Source of the DNA: Methanosphaera sp. SHI613
Lineage (GTDB): Archaea; Methanobacteriota; Methanobacteria; Methanobacteriales; Methanobacteriaceae
Reading direction: 5' to 3'
DNA: 6,209 nucleotides
Assembly: GCA_003266145.1 (NCBI GenBank)
Contig: MVJJ01000050.1
Span: forward strand, 2,289-8,497
Shown here: one piece after another, positions 1-6,174 of the stretch
How positions within the stretch are numbered: position 1 is the first letter of the stretch
Layout of the letters: each line of letters starts with the position of its first letter
Made by a program: the position numbers and the translations under genes
The notes under the pieces: model-generated
Databases searched by the model: none
What the model saw: only the letters and a program-made list of their open reading frames with translations
What the model was told of the DNA's origin: nothing

Positions 1-1718
1 GCAATCTCAAAGGTTATGTTATTTTCCATAAATTCACTGCGGATACATTTATTTTCATCAAAGAACCTGTCATAGTTTGATTGATTCAATAGGAAGTGTG
101 TCATGTCATTTCTTATTATGTAATCATCATAGACAATGTTTAAGTATATTGAATCATTTCCTATACTGCTTTCTGCTATCAGGTAGTTATCAGATATGTT
201 TAATCCTCTTACCTTTTTGTCTACGGTTATGGTATATTCATCATTATTTACTATCGTATTGTTGTATATTGATACATTGTTGTTGATACTGTTTCTTCCG
301 GATATCCTTATCTGCTCTGCAATGGTGTTGTTGTAGATTGTAATGTTTTTTGATCCATTAAGGAATATATTTTGGCCAATTGTATTGTTTCTTATTGTCA
401 CATTTGATGATACTTCAGCGACACTTGACCCCCTTATTGTCAGGTTACCCCTGATGTTACAGTTTTCTATCGTTATGTTGTTTCGCTCTGTTGTAAGAAG
501 TACATTATCTACCGTAGTGTTTGCTAATATGGTATCCGGGTAGACGATTTTTATGTTTGAAAATGTGTTGTTTTCAATTATGCAGCGAGCACCCAGTGAT
601 ACGTTACCCGTGACAGTATTGTTTATTACTGTTGTACCGTTTGGCATGAAGAAGTTTGAACCTATTAATGTATTGTTAGCAATAAGTGTCTTCATGTCAT
701 AGTCAAATGAAAATGCCTGTACATTTATTCCCGAACCGTTATAGTTTAGAACGGTATTGTTTATGATTCTGTTGTTTGTACCACTTAGACATATGACGTA
801 ACACATTCCCTGTGCATATCCCGGTCCTATCAACAGATTGTTTTCGAAGGTGTTGTTTACGTTTATGAGGTTATAGTCGAGGTTTCCCATTTCATCACAT
901 GGCATGGATGCCTCTACATTGAATGTAGTCAGATAGAATAGATTTCCCACCTCACCGTATCCCATTATCTTGTTGTAGCGTATAGTACAATTATTGGCCC
1001 ATGCAAGTACCAGTACACATCCACCCCATTGGTCCTTGGTTGAGAATGTGGAGTTTTCCACTGTGACAAAGCTTGAATTGTCCCTTATTGATGTTTGACC
1101 GACACCACGTCCTACTGTACTTGTATCTACTATGGCTGTTATGTTGTTGAATATTATATGATGTGAATTTTTGACAAATATCTGTGAATTGAAGAAGTAT
1201 ATGTCACTTACGTTGGTATATGCACCGTCTTTTGTAATTGTGAAGGCGGCCACGTCATCTCCGCCGAACCAGTCATTTGCAGTGGTATTCAAGCTGATAT
1301 ATGCATCTTTTGTTGATGATGTTATGTTTACTGCCTTGTTTATATTCATGGAGTAGTTGCCTATGAAGTTTCCCTGAAAATCAAGGACGTCTCCATTTGA
1401 GACTCTATCATTCAGGTTTTTATCGGTAAAGTAGGTATTGTATGTTTGATTGTTGATTATGATTCTCTTTGAGTTTTTGATATTCTTTTTATCTTTTTGT
1501 ATAGGAGTGTTTGACTGGCAAACTTCAGATAAATCACCGGATAATGTATTATCATCTGCTGTTTTTTGAGCGTTTATGCTGCTTTTTACTTCAATTTCAT
1601 GATTTACATCCACCTCATCTGTCACGTTATCTGATTTATCGGCTGCCGTTACCATCGATAATGTTGATAAGAGAATAATGGATGCCATTAGAAATATTAA
1701 TATGCTCCTCTTTGACAT
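1..1718 (-). CDS. Secreted adhesin-like protein with parallel beta-helix repeats, C-terminus beyond window (partial)
   Basis: The frame is open from ATG at 1718 to the window edge (572 full codons), so the 3' end is missing. A signal peptide is clear: MSKR, a hydrophobic core at residues 5-24 and a likely cut near Ala25/Ala26. A polar Asp/Lys/Asn linker follows (about 27-85), then a region rich in short beta-strands separated by Asn pairs and NNT turns (about 86-572), typical of right-handed beta-helix (PbH1/NosD-like) domains. I count about 32 N-X-S/T sequons and nine cysteines in the visible part. Methanobrevibacter and Methanosphaera carry many such adhesin-like proteins, thought to act at the cell surface in contact with host, bacteria or polysaccharide; that role is inferred here. 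No wall or membrane anchor is visible because the C-terminus is missing. The start is supported by the signal peptide and a GGGGGT stretch six bases upstream. A pectate-lyase-like enzyme is an alternative, but no catalytic motif was recognised. Confidence 0.88.
   Translation of the reverse strand, partial: MSKRSILIFLMASIILLSTLSMVTAADKSDNVTDEVDVNHEIEVKSSINAQKTADDNTLSGDLSEVCQSNTPIQKDKKNIKNSKRIIINNQTYNTYFTDKNLNDRVSNGDVLDFQGNFIGNYSMNINKAVNITSSTKDAYISLNTTANDWFGGDDVAAFTITKDGAYTNVSDIYFFNSQIFVKNSHHIIFNNITAIVDTSTVGRGVGQTSIRDNSSFVTVENSTFSTKDQWGGCVLVLAWANNCTIRYNKIMGYGEVGNLFYLTTFNVEASMPCDEMGNLDYNLINVNNTFENNLLIGPGYAQGMCYVICLSGTNNRIINNTVLNYNGSGINVQAFSFDYDMKTLIANNTLIGSNFFMPNGTTVINNTVTGNVSLGARCIIENNTFSNIKIVYPDTILANTTVDNVLLTTERNNITIENCNIRGNLTIRGSSVAEVSSNVTIRNNTIGQNIFLNGSKNITIYNNTIAEQIRISGRNSINNNVSIYNNTIVNNDEYTITVDKKVRGLNISDNYLIAESSIGNDSIYLNIVYDDYIIRNDMTHFLLNQSNYDRFFDENKCIRSEFMENNITFEI
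249..479 (-). repeat. Beta-helix coil repeats in the adhesin-like protein
   Basis: Residues 414-490 contain four copies of a pattern close to N-I/V-T/S-I-x-N-N-T-I, beginning at Asn414 (NITIENCNI), Asn439 (NVTIRNNTI), Asn458 (NITIYNNTI) and Asn481 (NVSIYNNTI). The steps of 25, 19 and 23 residues match one turn of a parallel beta-helix. The repeats are clearer in protein than in DNA, so they are old structural repeats and not a recent tandem expansion. Confidence 0.75.
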
Positions 1719-1787
1719 ATGATAACCCCCACATCACCATATATAATTAATAAATTATTTTTTAGTTAATGCAATGATTTTTTATTA

Positions 1788-1800
1788 ATATTATATATGT
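1788..1800 (-). promoter_or_regulatory. Candidate TATA box of the adhesin-like gene
   Basis: Read on the minus strand this is ACATATATAATAT, about 70-80 bases before the ATG at 1718. Archaeal initiation about 25 bases downstream would leave a leader of roughly 50 bases. The surroundings are so AT-rich that other TATA-like strings exist nearby, for example around 1737-1746, but those lie too close to the start for a leadered transcript. Confidence 0.4.
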
Positions 1801-1862
1801 AGTGGATTTTATTAAAAATTTTTATTTGATTATGGATAAGAAAATGTTAATTGTTTTTAAAA

Positions 1863-1993
1863 ATCCATAAAATAGCTATATATGCTAGCTAAAAATGGAT
1901 ATAATTACCAGATTCTTTAGCCGTAACTTAATGTGTTAATGATATTAACTCTTGTTCATGTGAATTCTATATTAATTCATGATTACATAGCTA
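1863..1993. promoter_or_regulatory. Cluster of palindromes, possible operator region between divergent genes
   Basis: Several inverted repeats crowd into 131 bases between the adhesin promoter and the MarR remnant. At 1863-1900 two nested arms pair: ATCCAT (1863-1868) with ATGGAT (1895-1900), and TAGCTA (1873-1878) with TAGCTA (1886-1891), separated by A-runs of four and three bases. GTTAAT and ATTAAC flank GAT at 1935-1949. GAATT and AATTC lie at 1962-1978. A third TAGCTA is at 1988-1993. MarR-family proteins usually bind palindromes near their own promoter, so this could be the old operator region; that is inference. AT-rich DNA forms palindromes by chance, though the long bipartite one is less likely to be accidental. 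Confidence 0.4.
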
Positions 1994-2012
1994 GTAATAG
2001 GAAGCCTATCAT

Positions 2013-2258
2013 ATGGTAAAATTTAATCTTGAAGAGGAGCTCAAGTACTTCACCCCATTTACTGTCTACATGGAGTATATACTGTTACATTACAACAATT
2101 TCCTGAAAACACACCTGAAAAACAAGAACATCACCCCTAAAGAATTCCTGTATTTATATAATATCTTTTATCAAATATCCTAAAAGATGTTACTGGACAT
2201 TAAACGAATAGAAACATCCAAAATAATCATCCTGACAAAAAATATTAAAACCCTATAA
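2013..2258 (+). pseudogene. MarR-family transcription regulator remnant, lacking the recognition helix
   Basis: ATG at 2013 opens 56 codons ending at TAA 2181-2183. The product begins MVKFNLEEELKYF, continues with an amphipathic helix (about 15-36), then ITPKEFLYLYNIFYQIS (40-56). This matches the dimerisation helix and the 'LT..qf..L' helix at the start of MarR proteins, which normally run about 140-150 residues. The frame stops just where the winged-helix reader should begin. After the stop, the same frame stays open for 24 codons to TAA 2256-2258 and contains KIIILTKNIKTL, resembling the MarR wing strand ('r.i.LT..G'). A hairpin terminator starts exactly at that second stop. The simplest reading is an internal deletion removing the recognition helix and leaving both ends. 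The first 56 codons might still be made as a small dimerising protein. AGGAAG at 1999-2004 is a weak ribosome site. The MarR assignment rests on pattern recognition, not a search. Confidence 0.6.
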
Positions 2259-2292
2259 ATAGTTTTTAACTATTTCTATTTTTTCTTTTTTT
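2257..2292 (+). terminator. Hairpin plus T-tract after the MarR remnant
   Basis: AAATAGTT (2257-2264) pairs perfectly with AACTATTT (2268-2275) across a three-base loop, and a run of almost pure T follows (2278-2292). It overlaps the stop at 2256-2258. T-tracts terminate archaeal transcription even without a hairpin, so the plus-strand unit that began near 2013 very likely ended here. Confidence 0.65.
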
Positions 2293-2676
2293 AAAAACAA
2301 GTACAATTACAACAGAGATTATTTAATTTACATATTCTTTTTTTCAAAAATCAGAGGATATTTATTACTATTTTAATTATTTAAAAAAGAGTTTTAAAAA
2401 TATTTTTTTCATTTCAGTATAGGTTTTCTACAGAGCCGTCAAATAAATAAATATTATATTTAACACTTAAGAGCATATTGTTCAAAGTATATATTACTAT
2501 GTAGATTGTCAAATATTAAAATAAACAAAGGAAAATCCGAGATTAAGAAATATAGAAAATATGGAGAGTAGAAAGCGATTTTTATATAATCATAGTAGGA
2601 AATGAAGAAATCTAAAAAATAATAAGAAAAAATGGTTATATTTATTGGTGTTTCAGAATCAGTACAATCATGTTGT
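2293..2676. other. AT-rich intergenic stretch with no credible gene
   Basis: The stretch is dominated by A and T runs. A minus-strand frame of 79 codons (2460-2699) overlaps the end of asnB by seven bases, but its product is almost only Phe, Tyr, Ile and Leu, as expected from random AT-rich DNA, and the asnB terminator tract lies inside its first codons. The plus-strand frames are broken by several stops. The only compositional island is 2422-2440 (GGTTTTCTACAGAGCCGTC), much richer in G and C than its surroundings. It could be the worn end of an insertion sequence, but no partner end is present. Confidence 0.5.
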
Positions 2677-2683
2677 AAAAAAA
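2677..2683 (-). terminator. T-tract terminator of asnB
   Basis: Seven T residues on the minus strand start about ten bases after the asnB stop codon, preceded by AAAACAC, which can form only a very weak hairpin. Its position and T-run fit an archaeal intrinsic terminator. Confidence 0.5.
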
Positions 2684-2692
2684 GTGTTTTAA

Positions 2693-4141
2693 TCAACATT
2701 TAAAGTCATTGAGCATATTTTTGTATGTGTCATCCCTGAGCAGTTTTTTTCTTATGATCTTATCTATTCCAGTACCGTATTGAGCCGCCTTTTTAGGCCT
2801 GTATGCTATTTCTTTGGGAACACCCAAGTCATATGCAACATCTCTTAGTATGTGTTTTCGGAGGTTGTCCTCTGATGAGTTTATCAGGTAACTTACGGGT
2901 ATTCTGCAAGCTATGTCAACCACCTTCCTATCCAGGAAGGGTACTCTTAGTTCCATGGAGTTTGACATTACTACCTTGTCGTCTCGTTCCAGGTTTACAT
3001 GATACATGTTGTTTAAGTCGTATGCCAGCTCATCAAGCAACTCATTAGGAGTGCCTATTTTGTTTTTGTACCTGTTGTATCCTGCAAAGAGTTCATCTGC
3101 CCCCTGGCCGGATAGGATTACCCTATTGTCATCAACTGATGCAAGGTTACTTGCCATGTTAATTGCCATACCTACGCCCAATTTCATAAGGTTGTTATCT
3201 TCAATGGCATTTAATGTAGGTAGGAAGTATTTTTCTACATCTTCTCTTGAAATTATATTATATTTTAGTGTGATACCTATATCAGTTGATACTTTTTTGG
3301 CAAAGTCCAGGTCTTGGCTATTGGGTGTTCCTATGGTATAAGCGGTAAAGTCAACATCCAAATGCTTTAGGATTACGGCAATCAATGTAGAGTCAACACC
3401 CGCCGAGAACAACAATGCCACTTTATCAAGGTTTCGTGTTCTCTTATCGACCGATTCAATGAGTGCATCCCTTAATGATTCCTTAATCTCAGAAGCATCC
3501 CCTAAATCTTCACGTCGAAGATACTCATCTGATATGTCAATCAATTCATTGTTGTATATTGCCTGTCTTGGATTTAAAGAGAATACATTGGATTTATCTT
3601 TGAATACCTTCTTTTCGGATGCTGCAAGAAACTTATCATTAGCGTTTGAATAGTACACTGGCTTTACTCCCATCCTGTCACGGACTATGATGTAATCATT
3701 CTTGTCATAGACACAGAATGCATAATCACCGTCAAGTACGTCCAACGCTGATATAACCGCTTCTTTAAGATTTCCTTCATAGTAGTGTTCGATGATTTTT
3801 AATATGACTTCACAGTCTGAGTCAGTTTTCAAGTCATCAAGTTCATATTGATTAATCAGCTGTTCTTGATTATATAACTCGGCATTGGCGACAAGTACAA
3901 GATTTGATGATGTTAATGGCTGAATTGCATTATCTCCCACGATTGATAAGAGATTATGGGCCAATATGATATCATCGGCTTGATTATTTTCTATTTTTAA
4001 ATCATCAATGGGGGTGTTGTGATATAGCTTAGCATTGTAATATACCCCATATGCATCAGGTCCTCGATGAGACAGCTTATCCAACATTTGATAGACATCA
4101 TCTATTGATGAGTTATTATCTGCAACAATTATAGAACACAT
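2693..4141 (-). CDS. asnB: Glutamine-dependent asparagine synthetase (AsnB)
   Basis: This cytoplasmic enzyme converts aspartate, glutamine and ATP to asparagine, glutamate, AMP and pyrophosphate. It has 482 residues, close to archaeal relatives and shorter than the E. coli enzyme. The N-terminal class II glutaminase domain (about 2-190) has the nucleophile Cys2, exposed on Met removal, HRGPD (25-29), NAELYN (86-91; usually NGEIYN), SDCEVI (108-113), LDGDYAF (136-142) and RDRMGVKP (154-161). The synthetase domain (about 215-455) has the ATP pyrophosphatase loop SAGVDST (246-252), LSGQGADELFAGY (343-355), MELRVPFLD (396-404) and a late RPKKAAQYG segment (448-456). One oddity is HNLLSIVG at 62-69, where E. 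coli AsnB has HERLSIVD; the glutamine-binding Arg is thus Leu64. The obligatory Cys2 fixes the start, and AGGGT lies eight bases upstream (4150-4154). It is probably transcribed alone, with 77 bases to the upstream gene and a T-tract after the stop. Confidence 0.93.
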   Translation of the reverse strand: MCSIIVADNNSSIDDVYQMLDKLSHRGPDAYGVYYNAKLYHNTPIDDLKIENNQADDIILAHNLLSIVGDNAIQPLTSSNLVLVANAELYNQEQLINQYELDDLKTDSDCEVILKIIEHYYEGNLKEAVISALDVLDGDYAFCVYDKNDYIIVRDRMGVKPVYYSNANDKFLAASEKKVFKDKSNVFSLNPRQAIYNNELIDISDEYLRREDLGDASEIKESLRDALIESVDKRTRNLDKVALLFSAGVDSTLIAVILKHLDVDFTAYTIGTPNSQDLDFAKKVSTDIGITLKYNIISREDVEKYFLPTLNAIEDNNLMKLGVGMAINMASNLASVDDNRVILSGQGADELFAGYNRYKNKIGTPNELLDELAYDLNNMYHVNLERDDKVVMSNSMELRVPFLDRKVVDIACRIPVSYLINSSEDNLRKHILRDVAYDLGVPKEIAYRPKKAAQYGTGIDKIIRKKLLRDDTYKNMLNDFKC

Positions 4142-4168
4142 AAATTTATACCCTGTAATTTCAATAGT

Positions 4169-4226
4169 AAAAAAAATAAATTTAAAGGAGATAGTGGGAG
4201 GTTAACTGGTTATGGTAATTATACCA
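4169..4226 (-). terminator. Possible terminator of the small membrane-protein gene
   Basis: The dyad TGGTA (4213-4217) and TACCA (4222-4226) surrounds the stop codon at 4219-4221. A run of eight T residues on the minus strand lies at 4169-4176, about 43 bases after the stop. The distance between dyad and T-run is too large for a classic hairpin terminator, but a T-run alone can end archaeal transcription. Read-through into asnB is equally possible, since only 77 bases separate the genes. Confidence 0.3.
4173..4186 (-). promoter_or_regulatory. Candidate TATA box of asnB
   Basis: The minus strand reads TTTAAATTTATTTT, about 35-45 bases before the asnB ATG. Initiation about 25 bases downstream would give a leader of roughly 10-15 bases, enough to include AGGGT at 4150-4154. 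The element overlaps a T8 run that may also terminate the upstream gene, so the assignment is weak. Confidence 0.3.
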
Positions 4227-4494
4227 CGTAATTTATTAGAACAATCCATATTACCATACAGATAAAGTAAAATGGTACTATTCCATTCATGATCCATGAA
4301 TTTAATCCAATGGTTTCTCTTCCATACTTGTTTTCAGCATGTTTACCGAGTAGATATACTAAAACTAAACTAATGATTACACCTATAACTTCATTTGTTA
4401 TACCAAAATATCCTTTTTGAAATCCAAAACATATAAATCCAGCAAGTATACCACCAATTATATGTTGTACGGACATGATTCCTTCTTCATCCAT
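4219..4494 (-). CDS. Small three-helix membrane protein of unknown function
   Basis: The product has 91 residues and is mostly hydrophobic. Three membrane segments can be drawn: about 11-27 (with glycine pairs and a small-residue face), 34-50 and 70-90. The second and third are joined by a charged loop, KHAENKYGRE (51-60), followed by a polar stretch ending at Asn70. There is no signal peptide with a cleavage site and no metal or catalytic motif. Small proteins of this build are common in Methanobacteriales, but I cannot name the family with confidence. Neither start candidate has a strong ribosome site: Met1 at 4494 follows GGTTGAT by three bases, and Met7 at 4476 follows AAGGA by three. I kept the longer form. 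The clean reading frame, ordinary hydrophobic pattern and a good TATA box upstream argue that it is a real gene. It lies between asnB and cytX on the same strand but is probably transcribed separately from cytX. Confidence 0.72.
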   Translation of the reverse strand: MDEEGIMSVQHIIGGILAGFICFGFQKGYFGITNEVIGVIISLVLVYLLGKHAENKYGRETIGLNSWIMNGIVPFYFICMVIWIVLINYVV

Positions 4495-4576
4495 ATTATC
4501 AACCGTTATTTTATTAATAAAAAAATTTCTTAAAATCCCTATGTAATTTAATATTAATAATATATATTAAAAATAT

Positions 4577-4591
4577 CATTTATATAATTTG
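4577..4591 (-). promoter_or_regulatory. Candidate TATA box of the small membrane-protein gene
   Basis: The minus strand reads CAAATTATATAAATG, one of the best archaeal TATA matches in the window, 83-97 bases before the ATG. Initiation about 25 bases downstream would leave a leader near 60 bases. Confidence 0.45.
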
Positions 4592-4794
4592 TTATTTTTT
4601 TCGAGATTAAAAGTACCATGAATATATAACCTTTAAACATCCCTCTTTAAACTTCTTCTATCATCATTCACATGACAAATCTAGTATCTGGTATTCATTA
4701 AATGTCATAATCATAAATGAATTTATATTCACAGCAATAAACAGTATAACAAAATCTGAATGCATGATTCCACTTAAAGTCCCGGGAAAATACT
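4592..4794. other. Intergenic DNA downstream of cytX
   Basis: No convincing gene is present. A minus-strand frame of 33 codons (4664-4765) has no good ribosome site and lies beyond the cytX terminator. An inverted repeat, ATTCATT (4693-4699) and AATGAAT (4716-4722), has a 16-base spacer. TCCCGGGA at 4780-4787 is a GC-only core in otherwise AT-rich DNA. Neither has an assigned role. Confidence 0.45.
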
Positions 4795-4829
4795 AAAAAA
4801 AGAGGGGTTTTGGAAAGAAATTATTTCTT
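4795..4829 (-). terminator. Terminator of cytX
   Basis: AAGAAAT (4815-4821) and ATTTCTT (4823-4829) form a near-perfect dyad centred on the cytX stop codon. A run of seven T residues on the minus strand (4795-4801) begins about 20 bases after the stop. The hairpin is AT-rich and weak; the T-run is the more convincing archaeal signal. Confidence 0.5.
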
Positions 4830-6005
4830 CTTAAATTTTACTCCCAGATACGCCAGCACGGCAGATATGATAAATGATAAAAGTGTAGGCCCTAAGAATA
4901 TTGAATCATAAGTTGATACGACTTGATAAACAATAAACCCGGCAAACCATGAAAGAATATTCCAACGCCAAATCCAAATATTTTTCTCACCGGCTGAATC
5001 AAGATAATATGATACAATCAATACTGCAGCCATAGGTCCAAATACCGATGTAATCAAGTATAGAAAACTGATGAAATGATCCATTATCCCACTAATGGCA
5101 ATAACTGCACTTAAAGCGCTGACAATAATACCGGCTAGCTTAGGATCCAGACGATTGATTATGGTCTTTGCGGATTCACCTGCAGAGTTGGTGGCCAAAA
5201 AGTTAGTGGTTATTGTAGATAATACCAGTATCACTATACCCGTTATGCCAAGACCTGCAACAAGTATGGCCTGTGCTATGTCATTGTTAAGGCCGATACC
5301 TACAACTTCTATACCTATAAAGTACATCCATAAGCTGGCAATAGTATAGGCTAGAGCTGATATGAATGTAGCCTCGACGGGTTTTTCTACATCTTTAGTA
5401 TAATCAGAGATTACCGGCAGCCATGAAACGGGCATTGCAATGGAAATCTCAAATATATTCCAGAAAGTAAGTGACCTCATGTTAGCCGAATGAGTTACAA
5501 TATCATATGAGCCCATGGTAAATAACTTAACGGTTAAAACAATTAACAGTAGTGTTAGTATTATCATTACTGCAGAGGTTATCTTTGTAGAGCGTTTCAA
5601 TCCTATATAAACCCATACTGCAACGATGGATGCAAGTATGATACATGTCATTGCAAAGGAGACAGGCAGATTCAAGCCTTCCAATGCTAATGCTCCCTGA
5701 GCATATAGAACCGCTACCCATGCTACCAACTGCATAACATTTAATGCTGCAAAAAACTTGGAACCATGAATTCCAAATGCCAATTTGGTAGTTTCCATTG
5801 CATTCTGACGAAGACGTGCCCCGATAAGCCCCACGAGAAATAGCAATATTCCCCCAAGCAGATGACCCAGAACTAGTGGAAGCCATAATGATTTGACTGG
5901 GGACATGGCACCTATTTGAACACCGGCCTGTATTTCCGAAACTGAAATTGCCACTCCAAACCATATCGCGGCATTGGAAAAAAGTCCCGTACGATTATTA
6001 TCCAT
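4821..6005 (-). CDS. cytX: NCS1-family transporter, CytX type, probable hydroxymethylpyrimidine permease
   Basis: This is a polytopic membrane protein of 394 residues with about 12 hydrophobic segments, the usual size and fold of NCS1 nucleobase/cation symporters. The CytX branch carries the thiamine precursor HMP; cytosine or another pyrimidine is the alternative substrate. Diagnostic stretches are the first helix with FGVAISVSEI (16-25), the glycine-rich LGHLLGGILLFLVGLIGARL (46-65), MPVSWLPVISDYTK (191-204, the NCS1 substrate-site helix and following loop), and TNFLATNSAGESAK (267-280). The C-terminus is basic (KFKKK), probably cytoplasmic. The start is ATG at 6005, because GGGAGAT (6009-6015) is correctly spaced five to seven bases before it. 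The longer TTG start at 6017 would translate the ribosome site itself and has no such signal. Other thiamine genes are absent here, and no TPP riboswitch motifs (CUGAGA, or GAUAAUGCCAGC-like) are seen upstream. Methanosphaera stadtmanae is reported to need thiamine, so salvage uptake would fit. Confidence 0.85.
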   Translation of the reverse strand: MDNNRTGLFSNAAIWFGVAISVSEIQAGVQIGAMSPVKSLWLPLVLGHLLGGILLFLVGLIGARLRQNAMETTKLAFGIHGSKFFAALNVMQLVAWVAVLYAQGALALEGLNLPVSFAMTCIILASIVAVWVYIGLKRSTKITSAVMIILTLLLIVLTVKLFTMGSYDIVTHSANMRSLTFWNIFEISIAMPVSWLPVISDYTKDVEKPVEATFISALAYTIASLWMYFIGIEVVGIGLNNDIAQAILVAGLGITGIVILVLSTITTNFLATNSAGESAKTIINRLDPKLAGIIVSALSAVIAISGIMDHFISFLYLITSVFGPMAAVLIVSYYLDSAGEKNIWIWRWNILSWFAGFIVYQVVSTYDSIFLGPTLLSFIISAVLAYLGVKFKKK

Positions 6006-6008
6006 ATT

Positions 6009-6015
6009 ATCTCCC
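6009..6015 (-). promoter_or_regulatory. Shine-Dalgarno site that decides the cytX start
   Basis: GGGAGAT on the minus strand matches the archaeal ribosome-site consensus (GGAGGTGAT) well. Its GGGAG core ends five bases before ATG at 6005. It overlaps codons that would follow the TTG at 6017, so that start is unlikely. Confidence 0.75.
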
Positions 6016-6078
6016 AAATTTCTTTATATTACTTGACATGAGCATTTGATGTTGATTCGATTAAATAATAACTCTTCT

Positions 6079-6089
6079 TAAATATAATT
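6079..6089 (-). promoter_or_regulatory. Candidate TATA box of cytX
   Basis: The minus strand reads AATTATATTTA, about 75-85 bases before the ATG at 6005. Initiation about 25 bases downstream would fall near 6055 and leave a leader of roughly 50 bases. Another TATA-like string at about 6024-6030 is too close to the ribosome site to serve a leadered transcript. Confidence 0.4.
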
Positions 6090-6174
6090 TAATATCCATT
6101 TATTCATGCAGATAGATTAAACAGCGTGTTTGTCATGTTGTTTAGAAATCTTACTAAAAATTCAGATTAATCCA

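Noticed and set aside
77..1356. Three plus-strand frames opposite the adhesin-like gene
   Set aside because: They are antisense shadows. The minus-strand frame is open through 572 codons with a signal peptide and repeats.
2460..2699. 79-codon minus-strand frame overlapping the end of asnB by seven bases
   Set aside because: The product is a Phe/Tyr/Ile-rich string expected from random AT-rich DNA. It has no recognisable motif, and the asnB terminator T-tract falls in its first codons.
2803..3653. Plus-strand frames opposite asnB
   Set aside because: They lie fully inside a gene with all AsnB motifs intact and show no domain pattern of their own.
4664..4765. 33-codon minus-strand frame starting MHSDFVILF downstream of cytX
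   Set aside because: There is no good ribosome site, it lies beyond the cytX terminator, and its length is within chance expectation.
5095..5964. Frames of 84 and 145 codons within cytX
   Set aside because: Both are alternative-frame shadows. The 145-codon one is rich in Ser, Gly and Cys because it reads membrane codons out of frame.
6006..6017. TTG start that would add four residues to cytX
   Set aside because: The GGGAGAT ribosome site lies inside this extension and points to ATG at 6005. No ribosome site precedes the TTG.
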